The notes under the pieces: generated by a model | Database searches by the model: none | What the model was told of the DNA's origin: nothing | Seen by the model: the letters and a program-made list of their open reading frames with translations, nothing else | DNA from: Sphingomonadales bacterium UBA658 | Lineage (GTDB): Bacteria > Pseudomonadota > Alphaproteobacteria > Sphingomonadales > Sphingomonadaceae | Direction: 5' to 3' | Assembly (NCBI GenBank): GCA_002299195.1 | Contig: DBOA01000211.1 | Coordinates: forward strand, 1-8,969 | Length of the DNA: 8,969 bases | Translations under genes and position numbers: made by a program | Shown: positions 1-6,890 of the stretch, piece by piece | Layout of the letters: each line of letters opens with the position of its first letter | Position numbering within the stretch: position 1 is the stretch's first letter

Positions 1-273
1 TTGTTCGTCACATTGCAGACCGCGGACCGCCACCCGTCAAAGCCACATCCGTCGATGGTGTATCAAGCCTTGGCTGAAGCAGGGGCCGACGCCGCCAATG
101 CGGTTGTCATTGGCGATACGGTGTACGACATCCACATGGGCCGCGCGGCGGGAACACGCACTGTCGGGGTCAATTGGGGCTATCACAGCGTGGATGACTT
201 GCGCGAGGCAGGCGCCGATTACATCGCCGAGAGCATGGATGAGTTGAAAGTCTATCTGGAGAATTTTGCATGA
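1..273 (+). CDS. HAD-family hydrolase, phosphoglycolate phosphatase-like (3' part only)
   Basis: This is the C-terminal 90 residues of a HAD-superfamily phosphatase; the reading frame is open at the left edge, so the real start lies outside the window. Visible are the motif III lysine region (KPHPSM, residues 14-19 of the fragment) and the acidic motif IV (GDTVYD, residues 38-43), which in this family binds the catalytic Mg2+. The tail (GVNWGYHSVDDLREAGADY) is typical of the phosphoglycolate phosphatase (Gph)/pyrophosphatase PpaX type branch. The N-terminal nucleophile motif DxDxT is not in the window, so activity and substrate cannot be judged. The stop codon overlaps the start of the next gene by 4 bases (ATGA), so the two are probably co-transcribed and translationally coupled. 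The HAD assignment is firm; the exact substrate is not. Confidence 0.9.
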   Translation: MFVTLQTADRHPSKPHPSMVYQALAEAGADAANAVVIGDTVYDIHMGRAAGTRTVGVNWGYHSVDDLREAGADYIAESMDELKVYLENFA

Positions 274-509
274 CGCCGAATGACGACAATGCGCGCGACG
301 ATACGCAGGCGCAATATCGGTTTCTGGTTATCAACCTGTGCCGGATTGGCGGCGCGATCATGTTGGTGATCGGGCTGGCCGTTATCGCGCGTCAGGCCTT
401 TGACCTGCCCATCGCCGCGGGTTATGTGCTGTTTTTGATCGGCATGTTCGCGTTCCTTCTCGTGCCGGTGTTTCTGGCCAAAAAGTGGAAGAGCAAGCCG
501 CAGCCATGA
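270..509 (+). CDS. Small two-helix membrane protein between HAD hydrolase and ATP12 genes
   Basis: This 79-residue protein has a hydrophilic, acidic N-terminus (residues 1-17), two hydrophobic segments (about 18-40 and 48-70) and a short basic C-terminal tail (KKWKSKPQP). That pattern predicts a double-spanning inner-membrane protein. No signal peptide or catalytic motif is seen and I do not recognise a named family. Its ATG overlaps the stop of the HAD gene (ATGA at 270-273), and its own TGA overlaps the ATG of the ATP12 gene (ATGA at 506-509), so it sits in the middle of a three-gene coupled unit. Because the next gene is an F1-ATPase assembly chaperone, a role near the ATP synthase or membrane is possible, but that is inference from position only. 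Confidence 0.8.
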   Translation: MTPNDDNARDDTQAQYRFLVINLCRIGGAIMLVIGLAVIARQAFDLPIAAGYVLFLIGMFAFLLVPVFLAKKWKSKPQP

Positions 510-1207
510 GACGATTTTGGAAAGAGGTTACCCTAGAGCCCAGCAGTTTTGGACATGCGGTGCGGCTGGATGGCCGGCCGATTAAAACACCCACGCACAA
601 TGTGCTCGCGCTGCCGACGCAAAAGCTGGCGGATGCGGTGGTTGCCGAATGGGACGCGGTGGAAAAGACCGTCGATCCGCTGGTGATGCCGATGACGGGC
701 TTTGCCAACGCGGCGATTGATCGCATTGGTCCCGATAGGGATGGCTTTGCCGCCGCGATTGCCGCCTATGGTGAAACCGATCTGTTTTGTTATCGCGGCG
801 CTGCGGGTGAAGCATTGGCGGACCGGCAAGCCGAAATCTGGGACCCGTGGCTCGATTGGGCACGCACCCGTTATGATGTCAGCTTTGTGATTGTGGAGGG
901 CATCATGCACCAGCCACAGCCCGAAGCGACGCTCGAAACCCTGCGCGCTGCAGTGGCGGCACGCGGCACGTTCGAACTGGCCGCCATGGCAAAGCTGGCG
1001 CATCTGTCCGGATCACTGATCGCGACGCTGGCGGTTGTCGAACGCGCGGGTTCGGCGGAAGATATCTGGAACGCCAGTTGCCTCGATGAACTGTGGCAGG
1101 AAGAATTGTGGGGCGAGGACCATTGGGCGCAGAAAAACCGCAATGACCGCGCCGCTGAATTCATGGCCGCCGTCCGGTTTCTCGACCTGCTGGCGCCCGG
1201 TGTGTAA
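506..1207 (+). CDS. ATP12-family F1-ATPase assembly chaperone
   Basis: This 233-residue protein matches the ATP12 family, which in mitochondria binds the F1 alpha subunit during assembly of F1Fo-ATP synthase and which is also found in alphaproteobacteria. Family features visible are the N-terminal RRFWKEV (2-8), LDGRPIKTP (21-29), the EWDA segment (about 48-51), the MP.TG.AN.AIDRI stretch, YGETDLFCYR in the middle, and a C-terminal ELWQEELWGED block. The length is normal for bacterial members. I chose the ATG at 506 rather than an in-frame codon at 485: the protein then begins with the conserved RRFWK, and the start overlaps the upstream stop as ATGA, like the preceding junction. The product is expected to be a soluble cytoplasmic chaperone. 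Confidence 0.93.
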   Translation: MRRFWKEVTLEPSSFGHAVRLDGRPIKTPTHNVLALPTQKLADAVVAEWDAVEKTVDPLVMPMTGFANAAIDRIGPDRDGFAAAIAAYGETDLFCYRGAAGEALADRQAEIWDPWLDWARTRYDVSFVIVEGIMHQPQPEATLETLRAAVAARGTFELAAMAKLAHLSGSLIATLAVVERAGSAEDIWNASCLDELWQEELWGEDHWAQKNRNDRAAEFMAAVRFLDLLAPGV

Positions 1208-1285
1208 GCTTAACCATAGGTAAAAGACCATCTTGGCCCAGATTGGGATCAGACTTATGTGCATGCAGCATGTAAGGAAATCCTG

Positions 1286-1786
1286 ATGACAGACGCTTCG
1301 CCCAAAAACACCGCGATATTCACGTTAAGGCCGCTGCCCAAGGCGGCATTTGTCGCGGGCTATGCCGGTTTGTTGCCGCAGATTTTTGCCGCTATCCTGG
1401 TGTTTTCGGGATCGGAATATCGCTGGATTGGGCTGGCCGCGGCTTATGGCTATGCGGCGTTTATCTTCAGTTTCTTGGGCGGCATGTGGTGGGGACTTGG
1501 TGTAACCACGCGCCGTGATGATGCGTCTGCGATCGCTATATTTGCGCTGGCGGTGGCACCAAGCTTGCTGGCGTTCGCCACCTATCTGCCGTGGATATGG
1601 GGCCTTGAATGGCCCGGCCCGTCGCTGGCGTGGCTTGGGTTTTTCGTTCTGGGTTCACCGCTGGCGGATCGCTGGCTTTCCGCGCGCTGCCAGTTGCCAG
1701 ACGGCTGGATGAAGCTGCGCTGGCACCTGTCGATCGGTTTGGGCGGGATTACGCTGTTGCTCGCAGGGGTTGCCCCGACCGCTTAA
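1286..1786 (+). CDS. DUF3429-type integral membrane protein
   Basis: This 166-residue, strongly hydrophobic protein has about five predicted membrane segments (roughly 22-40, 48-72, 80-101, 111-127 and 145-162). The sequence Y.AFIFSFLGGMWWG (about 56-70) resembles the signature of the DUF3429 family, whose function is unknown. The start at 1286 is preceded by AGGAAA at 1275-1280 with suitable spacing. An in-frame ATG at 1259 would add nine residues but has no such site. The gene follows the ATP12 gene after 78 bases, so it may be read with it or from its own weak promoter. Its TAA stop shares a TTAA with the stop of the opposing gmk gene. Confidence 0.85.
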   Translation: MTDASPKNTAIFTLRPLPKAAFVAGYAGLLPQIFAAILVFSGSEYRWIGLAAAYGYAAFIFSFLGGMWWGLGVTTRRDDASAIAIFALAVAPSLLAFATYLPWIWGLEWPGPSLAWLGFFVLGSPLADRWLSARCQLPDGWMKLRWHLSIGLGGITLLLAGVAPTA

Positions 1787-2436
1787 GACGCGGCGAGGTC
1801 GCGCACAAAACCGATTAGTCCCTTTTGCCGGCGACGCTTCATGCGTTCTGCGGCAAGAATCTGGCGGACCTTTTCAAAACAGGTCTGCACATCGTCATTG
1901 ATAAGGACATAATCATAGCCGTCCCAGTGGCCGATTTCGGCCTTGGCGCGGCTCATGCGGTCGGCGATGACCGCTTCGCTATCTTGCGCGCGGCTGTGTA
2001 GGCGGCGTTCAAGTTCTTCGATGGATGGCGGCAAGATGAATACGCGCACCACGTCGGGGCCAGCTTCCTGATACAGCTGCTGCGCGCCTTGCCAGTCAAT
2101 GTCGAACAGGACGTCGCATCCGGCGGCAAGCTTTTCCTCCACCGGGCCCTTTGGCGTGCCGTAGCGATGGCCAAAAACATGCGCCCATTCGAGGAATTCG
2201 CCGTCTGCGGCCATTTTCTTGAAGGTCGCCGTGTCTGTGAAATGGTAATGGACGCCCTCAATCTCACCGGGCCGCGGCTCGCGTGTGGTGTAGGAAACCG
2301 ATAAGGCGATTTTTTCGTCCGCTTCCAACAACATGCGTGAAAGCGTCGATTTGCCTGCGCCTGAAGGTGACGAAAGCACGAATAGGAGGCCCCGGCGTTC
2401 CAGTTCGTGCGGCTTATGATTGTCGGTGTTGCCCAT
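1783..2436 (-). CDS. gmk: Guanylate kinase
   Basis: Guanylate kinase phosphorylates GMP to GDP with ATP in the cytoplasm. The 217-residue protein carries a P-loop SSPSGAGKST (22-31), the GMP-binding SYTTREPRPGE segment (48-58, including R52 and R55), GVHYHF just after it, and the DVLFDIDWQGAQQ block near residue 110. The length is slightly above the roughly 207 residues of the E. coli enzyme because of a hydrophilic N-terminal extension and a basic C-terminal end rich in Lys and Arg (ERMKRRRQKG). The start is the ATG whose complement lies at 2434-2436; no convincing Shine-Dalgarno site is seen before it. It is the last gene of the minus-strand block and meets the DUF3429 gene tail to tail with a 4-base overlap. 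Confidence 0.97.
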   Translation of the reverse strand: MGNTDNHKPHELERRGLLFVLSSPSGAGKSTLSRMLLEADEKIALSVSYTTREPRPGEIEGVHYHFTDTATFKKMAADGEFLEWAHVFGHRYGTPKGPVEEKLAAGCDVLFDIDWQGAQQLYQEAGPDVVRVFILPPSIEELERRLHSRAQDSEAVIADRMSRAKAEIGHWDGYDYVLINDDVQTCFEKVRQILAAERMKRRRQKGLIGFVRDLAAS

Positions 2437-2501
2437 AGCCGCTAGTGCGCGAAAGGGCAGGCCGGCGTCAAGAGGGAAGCTTTAGTGGCAATGAAAGCGC
2501 G

Positions 2502-2696
2502 TTAGCCCTCTTTGCGGCCCTTGCGCTGATCATATATGCTTTTCGCCACGATTGCGCCGCCGACAAGCAATAGCCCCGGAATGGAACGCGTCGCCAAACG
2601 GGTCGCCACCACGCCAATACCAGCACCCAGCAAGCCATGGCCACGTTTGCGGCCAATCACTTCGCCGACAACGGCACCTGCGATGGATTTTAGCAT
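2502..2696 (-). CDS. Small glycine-rich hydrophobic protein, unknown function
   Basis: This 64-residue protein is rich in Gly, Ala and Val, with a hydrophobic stretch at about residues 38-52 and basic patches at RKRG (16-19) and the C-terminus (YDQRKGRKEG). I do not recognise the family; it could be a peripheral or single-pass membrane protein. Support for it being real is a good Shine-Dalgarno sequence AAGGAG (complement of 2703-2708), six bases before the ATG, and a location in the same direction between fumC and gmk. It lies 65 bases upstream of gmk and may be co-transcribed with it. Its own upstream region holds the palindromic repeat at 2743-2823. Confidence 0.7.
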   Translation of the reverse strand: MLKSIAGAVVGEVIGRKRGHGLLGAGIGVVATRLATRSIPGLLLVGGAIVAKSIYDQRKGRKEG

Positions 2697-2742
2697 TTCA
2701 CGCTCCTTGTTTTTATATGCGTCATCTTGCGCTTACCCACTT

Positions 2743-2823
2743 CGTCATCCTGAACTTGTTTCAGGATCTTACTTTATCACCGTCCCACAAAAATTAAGAT
2801 GCTGAAACAAGTTCAGCATGACG
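2743..2823. repeat. Inverted pair of REP-like palindromes downstream of fumC
   Basis: Two 28-base arms (2743-2770 and 2796-2823) are reverse complements of each other except at two positions, separated by 25 AT-rich bases. Each arm is also a hairpin by itself: ATCCTGAA / TTCAGGAT around CTTGT on the left, and ATGCTGAA / TTCAGCAT around ACAAG on the right. The two differences between arms fall opposite each other in the small stem (C-G versus G-C), so each small hairpin stays paired while the long stem acquires C-C and G-G mismatches. I recognise the core (CTGAACTTGTTTCAGGAT) as a dispersed repeat of sphingomonad genomes; that is from memory. It begins 13 bases past the fumC stop and could protect the 3' end of that mRNA. 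There is no U-tract typical of an intrinsic terminator. Confidence 0.85.
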
Positions 2824-2835
2824 GTGTGTCGGAGA

Positions 2836-4227
2836 TCAAACCATATCTTCCGGTCTGACGTGGGTATCGAACGTCGCTTCGTCAACCAGTCCGGACGCTA
2901 ACGCGGCTTCACGCAGGGTGGTTCCATTTTTATGTGCAGCTTTGGCGATGTTGGCCGCATTGTCATACCCAATGACGGGCGCAAGCGCGGTGACGAGCAT
3001 CAATGAGCGTTCGACAAGCTCCGCAATGCGATCGCGATCCGGTTCAAGGCCGGCGACGCAGTTTTTGGCAAAGCTGTCCATGCCGATGCTGAGCAACTCC
3101 ACCGAGCGCAGCACATTGGCCCCGATGAGCGGTTTAAAAACGTTCAGCTGCAAATGCCCCTGCAGTCCGCCAATCGTCACCGCCTGATGATTGCCCATGA
3201 CTTGCGCCGCGACCATCGTCAGCATTTCGCACTGCGTCGGGTTCACCTTGCCCGGCATGATCGAGCTGCCCGGTTCGTTTTCCGGCAGATGCAGCTCGCC
3301 AAGGCCCGAGCGCGGACCTGACCCAAGCAAACGGATGTCGTTGGCAATCTTTGTAAGGGACACGGCCAGCGTGTTGAGCGTGCCCGACGTATGCACGAGC
3401 CCGTCATTGGAGGCCAGCGCCTCAAATTTGTTGCGGGCGGGTTCAAACGCGATGCCCGTCGCGGTCGAGATTTCGGCGGCAATCGCAACGTCAAAACCCG
3501 CTGGCGCATTCAGGCCTGTGCCCACCGCTGTGCCACCCTGTGCAAGCTTTTGCACATTATGGACAATTGTCCCTTCGATCCGCGCACGGTTGGCGATCAG
3601 TTGCGCTACAAAGGCGGAAAATTCCTGACCCAAGGTCAGCGGCGTTGCGTCCTGCAAATGGGTGCGGCCGATTTTGATGATCGCGCCCCATGCTTGGCAC
3701 TTTTCGATCAGCGCATCGGTTAGGTGTTGCAGCGCGGGGAGCAGATCGCGCCACACCGCGATGGCCACCGCGACATGGATCGCGGTGGGAAAGCTGTCGT
3801 TCGACGATTGGCCCATGTTGACATGATCATTGGGGTGCACGGGCGTTTTGCCGCCGCGTGTGCCCGCCAGCGCTTCATTGGCGATGCCGGCGATGACCTC
3901 GTTCACATTCATGTTTGACTGCGTGCCGCTGCCCGTTTGCCAGATGACGAGCGGGAATTTATCGTCATGCTTCCCCGCCAATATGGCGTCTGCGGCGGCG
4001 ATGATTGCGTCGGCAATGTCCGCGGGCAGCGCGCCCGATGCTTTGTGCGTTAACGCGGCGGCGCGTTTCACATGGGCAAGGCCGTAGATAATGCCAATCG
4101 GCATCCGCTCATGCGCCGGAAAGGGAAAGTTCGCGATACTCCGCTGCGTCTGTGCGCCCCAAAAAGCGTCTGCGGGGACCTCTATCGGTCCAAAACTGTC
4201 GGTTTCAGTGCGGGTTTCCGCCGTCAC
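2836..4227 (-). CDS. fumC: Class II fumarate hydratase
   Basis: Fumarase C interconverts fumarate and L-malate in the TCA cycle without an iron-sulfur cluster, as a soluble homotetramer. The 463-residue protein has the normal family length and shows [13 protein letters not shown] (98-110), [14 protein letters not shown] (131-144), [17 protein letters not shown] (187-203) with the catalytic-site H190, and the superfamily signature [11 protein letters not shown] (320-330) with the catalytic serine of the mobile loop at S321. The closely related aspartase lyases share the signature, but the overall match is to FumC. The start is GTG at 4225-4227, overlapping the sspB stop as GTGA, so translation is probably coupled to sspB. 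A paired palindromic repeat follows the stop. Confidence 0.97.
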   Translation of the reverse strand: MTAETRTETDSFGPIEVPADAFWGAQTQRSIANFPFPAHERMPIGIIYGLAHVKRAAALTHKASGALPADIADAIIAAADAILAGKHDDKFPLVIWQTGSGTQSNMNVNEVIAGIANEALAGTRGGKTPVHPNDHVNMGQSSNDSFPTAIHVAVAIAVWRDLLPALQHLTDALIEKCQAWGAIIKIGRTHLQDATPLTLGQEFSAFVAQLIANRARIEGTIVHNVQKLAQGGTAVGTGLNAPAGFDVAIAAEISTATGIAFEPARNKFEALASNDGLVHTSGTLNTLAVSLTKIANDIRLLGSGPRSGLGELHLPENEPGSSIMPGKVNPTQCEMLTMVAAQVMGNHQAVTIGGLQGHLQLNVFKPLIGANVLRSVELLSIGMDSFAKNCVAGLEPDRDRIAELVERSLMLVTALAPVIGYDNAANIAKAAHKNGTTLREAALASGLVDEATFDTHVRPEDMV

Positions 4228-4700
4228 TTTTTCCGTCCGAAGTCCACGCTGACGACGTTGGAGCCGTCTTCGACGACGACGGTGGGGCCGTCATTTCCGG
4301 CTTCTTCATGCGGTTCGGGCTCGCTTTCGCCTGCATCGACATGGAATTGCAGCGCGAAATCTACGGCTGGATCAACAAAGGCGGTGATCGCGGAGTAGGG
4401 GATGAACAGATGCGACGGGATCTGGCTAAACGACAGACCAACTTCGAAATGTTCGGCCTCAACCTTCAGGTCCCAATATTTGTGCTGCAGCACAATGGTC
4501 ATTTCATCGGGGAAACGTTCGTGCAGATGCTGCGGAATGGCAACACCCGGTGCTTGCGTCTTGAACGTGATGTAGAAATGATGGTCGCCGGGCAGGCCAT
4601 CGCGCGCGACATCGCCCAGCACGCGGCCAACGACGGCGCGCAATGCCTCTTGCACGACGTCATCATAAGGAATCAGGCTATCTACATGCTCTTCGGTCAT
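4224..4700 (-). CDS. sspB: SspB-type ClpXP substrate adaptor
   Basis: SspB binds ssrA-tagged and other substrates and delivers them to the ClpXP protease in the cytoplasm. The 158-residue protein shows the alphaproteobacterial SspB fold signatures: HHFYITFKT (40-48), [16 protein letters not shown] (63-78) and [21 protein letters not shown] (about 99-119). After this domain comes an acidic, probably disordered linker ([12 protein letters not shown]) and a short basic end, [10 protein letters not shown], which by analogy is the ClpX-docking tail. The start is the ATG with complement at 4698-4700; no clear Shine-Dalgarno site precedes it. It is first in the minus-strand block, divergent from hisB, and its stop overlaps the fumC start. 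Confidence 0.9.
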   Translation of the reverse strand: MTEEHVDSLIPYDDVVQEALRAVVGRVLGDVARDGLPGDHHFYITFKTQAPGVAIPQHLHERFPDEMTIVLQHKYWDLKVEAEHFEVGLSFSQIPSHLFIPYSAITAFVDPAVDFALQFHVDAGESEPEPHEEAGNDGPTVVVEDGSNVVSVDFGRKK

Positions 4701-4758
4701 GGGCGCTTGGTGGACTTCCGCGCGTGTGAAATCAAGATACTTGTTGCCTTAAGCCAAC

Positions 4759-4786
4759 TTGCCAAATGCGTGCATGTGGCTATATC
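4759..4786 (+). promoter_or_regulatory. Candidate hisB promoter, possibly giving a leaderless mRNA
   Basis: TTGCCA (4759-4764) and TATATC (4781-4786) are separated by 16 bases, a fair match to a housekeeping promoter. Transcription would start near 4792-4794, at or next to the hisB ATG at 4794. No Shine-Dalgarno sequence precedes that ATG, which fits leaderless initiation. The match is moderate and the region of 93 bases must also hold the sspB promoter on the other strand. Confidence 0.35.
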
Positions 4787-4793
4787 GGCGGCC

Positions 4794-5381
4794 ATGCGTA
4801 CAGGCTCCATAAGTCGCAAGACGAACGAAACGTCCATTGATGTTGAGGTCAACCTCGACGGCACTGGTGTGTATGACGTGTCAACGGGCATCGGTTTTCT
4901 CGACCATATGCTTGAGCAACTGTCGCGCCATTCGCTGATCGACCTAAAGGTGAAGGCCGTTGGCGACCTGCACATTGACCAGCACCACACCACCGAAGAC
5001 ACCGGCATCGCGATTGGCGAGGCGGTGTTGCAGGCATTGGGCGATAAACGCGGCATCACGCGTTATGGCACGGCCTATGCGCCGATGGATGAAACGTTGA
5101 CGCGCTGTGCGCTCGATATTTCGGGGCGGCCCTATTTCGTGTGGAAAGTGTCGCTTGGCATGCCGCGTTTGGGCGAGTGGGACACCGAGCTGATCGAACA
5201 TTGGTTCCACAGCTTTGCGACCAGTGCAGGCATCACGCTGCACATCGAAAATCTTTATGGTTCGAACAACCACCACATCGTCGAAAGCTGCTACAAGGCT
5301 TTGGCCCGCGCATTGCGCCAAGCGGTCGAGATTGACCCGCGCAAGGCAGACGCCATCCCGTCGACCAAGGGCACGCTCTAG
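4794..5381 (+). CDS. hisB: Imidazoleglycerol-phosphate dehydratase
   Basis: HisB dehydrates imidazole-glycerol phosphate to imidazole-acetol phosphate, using bound Mn2+. The protein has 195 residues, the usual length of the monofunctional bacterial enzyme (no phosphatase domain is fused). Visible are [10 protein letters not shown] (31-40), the metal-binding [16 protein letters not shown] block (62-77), and the second metal motif NNHHIVES toward the C-terminus. The reading frame is open far upstream across sspB and fumC, but only from the ATG at 4794 does the protein begin with the family's MRTG.I.R.T.ET pattern. It starts the his gene cluster; hisH begins 3 bases after its stop. Confidence 0.96.
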   Translation: MRTGSISRKTNETSIDVEVNLDGTGVYDVSTGIGFLDHMLEQLSRHSLIDLKVKAVGDLHIDQHHTTEDTGIAIGEAVLQALGDKRGITRYGTAYAPMDETLTRCALDISGRPYFVWKVSLGMPRLGEWDTELIEHWFHSFATSAGITLHIENLYGSNNHHIVESCYKALARALRQAVEIDPRKADAIPSTKGTL

Positions 5382-5384
5382 GCC

Positions 5385-5996
5385 GTGTCACTTGCGCTGA
5401 TTGATTATGGCGCGGGCAATCTGCATTCGGTGCACAATGCGTTGAAAGCGGCGGGTGCAGGCGACGTGCATGTCACCGCCGATCCCGATATTGTTGCCAA
5501 AGCCGACCGTATCGTTCTGCCCGGCGTTGGCGCCTTTGCGCATTGTATGGAGGCGCTGTCCGCGATTGATGGCATGGTCGCCGCAATGGAGCAGCGCGTG
5601 CGCGTTGAGGGCATTGCGTTTCTGGGCATTTGCGTCGGTATGCAGCTATTGGCCGATGCGGGCGTTGAGCACGGCACGACGCGCGGGCTCGGCTGGATCA
5701 GTGGCACCGTCCGCGCGATTGCACCGGCTGCAGATTTGAAAATCCCGCATATGGGCTGGAACGACGTTCTTCCAACGCATTGCGCGCCGTTGATCGAAGC
5801 AGGCGAGGCGTATTTTCTGCATAGCTATCATTTCGATGCGACGGACGATGCGGACGTGCTGGCGACAACCGACCATGGCGGCACTCTCGTCGCTGCTGTG
5901 GGCCGCGACAACATAATGGGTGTCCAGTTTCATCCCGAAAAAAGCCAGGCCTATGGCATTAACTTCCTCAAACGCTTTTTGGAGTGGCAGTTGTGA
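5385..5996 (+). CDS. hisH: Imidazole glycerol phosphate synthase, glutamine amidotransferase subunit
   Basis: HisH hydrolyses glutamine and channels ammonia to HisF in the heterodimeric imidazole glycerol phosphate synthase. The 203-residue protein is a class I glutamine amidotransferase: it begins with LALIDYGAGNLHSV, has the oxyanion strand LPGVGAF (45-51), the nucleophile C83 in GICVGMQLL, and the catalytic pair H183 and E185 in GVQFHPEKSQ. The start is GTG at 5385, 3 bases after the hisB stop, with a rather distant AAGGG (5367-5371) as the only ribosome-site candidate, so coupling to hisB is likely. The stop overlaps the hisA start as GTGA. Confidence 0.96.
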   Translation: MSLALIDYGAGNLHSVHNALKAAGAGDVHVTADPDIVAKADRIVLPGVGAFAHCMEALSAIDGMVAAMEQRVRVEGIAFLGICVGMQLLADAGVEHGTTRGLGWISGTVRAIAPAADLKIPHMGWNDVLPTHCAPLIEAGEAYFLHSYHFDATDDADVLATTDHGGTLVAAVGRDNIMGVQFHPEKSQAYGINFLKRFLEWQL

Positions 5997-6721
5997 TAGT
6001 CTTCCCCGCGATTGACCTTAAAGGCGGCGAAGTTGTGCGCTTGGCCGAAGGCGATATGAACCGCGCAACGGTCTATGCCGACGACCCCGCCGCGCAGGCG
6101 ATGCTGTTTGCCGAACAAGGCGCAGAGTTCCTGCATGTGGTAGATTTGGACGGCGCCTTTGCCGGACGCCCAGAAAATGCCGAGGCGGTTGAGGGTATCA
6201 TCGAAAATTTCCCCGGTTACATCCAACTGGGTGGCGGCATCCGCAATACGCAGACGGTTGAACGTTGGTTCGACATGGGCGTCGCGCGGTTGGTGATTGG
6301 TACCGCGGCGCTCAAAGACCCGCAGTTCGTCAAAGAGATGGCGCGCGAATTTGAAGACGGCATTGTGGTTGCGGTCGACGCGCGCGACGGCTTTGTCGCG
6401 ACCGAGGGCTGGGCTGAAAAGTCCGACATGCCGGTGATCGATCTGGCGCGCCGGTTCGAAGATGCGGGCGTGGCGTCCATCCTGTTCACCGATGTTGGCC
6501 GCGACGGGATGCTGACCGGATGCAATATCGACGCGACCGTTGATCTGGCGCGGCGCGTAAACATTCCCGTGATCGCCAGCGGCGGGGTGAAGGGCATTGA
6601 TGACATCCACATGCTCGCGCTGCATGCCAAGGATGGGATTGAAGGCGTGATTACCGGCCGTGCGATTTATGATGGGCGGTTGGATCTGGCGACCGCGATT
6701 AAAGTAGCGGAGCGGGCGTGA
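5993..6721 (+). CDS. hisA: Phosphoribosylformimino-5-aminoimidazole carboxamide ribotide isomerase
   Basis: HisA carries out the Amadori rearrangement of ProFAR to PRFAR in histidine synthesis. The 242-residue protein is a (beta/alpha)8 barrel with the half-barrel duplication of the HisA/HisF family. It shows FPAIDLKGGEVVRL with catalytic D8, LGGGIR (79-84), VDARDG with the second catalytic D129, and the phosphate-binding ASGGV segment late in the barrel. The start is GTG at 5993: it gives the family-typical MIVFPAID, overlaps the hisH stop by 4 bases, and has GGAG at 5981-5984 at good distance. An in-frame GTG at 5984 is less likely because it would overlap that site. Confidence 0.96.
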   Translation: MIVFPAIDLKGGEVVRLAEGDMNRATVYADDPAAQAMLFAEQGAEFLHVVDLDGAFAGRPENAEAVEGIIENFPGYIQLGGGIRNTQTVERWFDMGVARLVIGTAALKDPQFVKEMAREFEDGIVVAVDARDGFVATEGWAEKSDMPVIDLARRFEDAGVASILFTDVGRDGMLTGCNIDATVDLARRVNIPVIASGGVKGIDDIHMLALHAKDGIEGVITGRAIYDGRLDLATAIKVAERA

Positions 6722-6734
6722 ACGTGTCTTCACA

Positions 6735-6869
6735 TCACACCGAAGCCCTGAGCAGCAGCCGCTTGCGGCTGCGTCCGTCGAAGGGTGGTTATAATGCTTG
6801 TGCTTCAACGATAGGCGTCCTTCGACTTTCATCAGCGCTTGCCGCGCTGATGGCTCAGGACTGCGGTGA
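6735..6869. repeat. Inverted pair of REP-like elements with extra apical hairpins, hisA-hisF spacer
   Basis: Two related units face each other. The left unit runs CCCTGAGC (6746-6753) to GTCGAAGGG (6777-6785); the right unit, inverted, runs TCCTTCGAC (6818-6826) to GCTCAGGA (6853-6860). Flanking bases also match (TCACACCG from 6735 and CGGTGA ending at 6869). Between the conserved ends, each unit holds a different perfect hairpin: GCAGCCGC / GCGGCTGC with a TT loop (6755-6772) and CATCAGCGC / GCGCTGATG with a TTGCC loop (6830-6852). The outer base pair is C-G in one unit and T-A in the other, a compensatory change. The common form of this repeat in sphingomonads, from memory, is CCCTGAGCTTGTCGAAGGG without the apical hairpin. 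Confidence 0.8.
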
Positions 6870-6890
6870 AACGTCGATGGCGAATTGCGG

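Noticed and set aside
1233..1261. TTGGCC, 17 bases, TATGTG as a promoter for the DUF3429 gene
   Set aside because: The spacing is right but the -10 matches only three of six consensus bases, too weak to list.
2712..2717. TATAAA on the minus strand as -10 for the 64-residue protein gene
   Set aside because: The predicted start would fall within the Shine-Dalgarno sequence and no -35 is seen at the right distance.
4152..4793. Extension of the hisB frame upstream, which would give a 409-residue protein
   Set aside because: The extra part is antisense to sspB and the fumC start and shows no homology to the HisB family. HisB is complete from 4794.
5984..5992. GTG at 5984 as the hisA start
   Set aside because: It adds three residues before the conserved MIVFPAID and overlaps the GGAG ribosome site. 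GTG at 5993 fits the family and the 4-base overlap with hisH.
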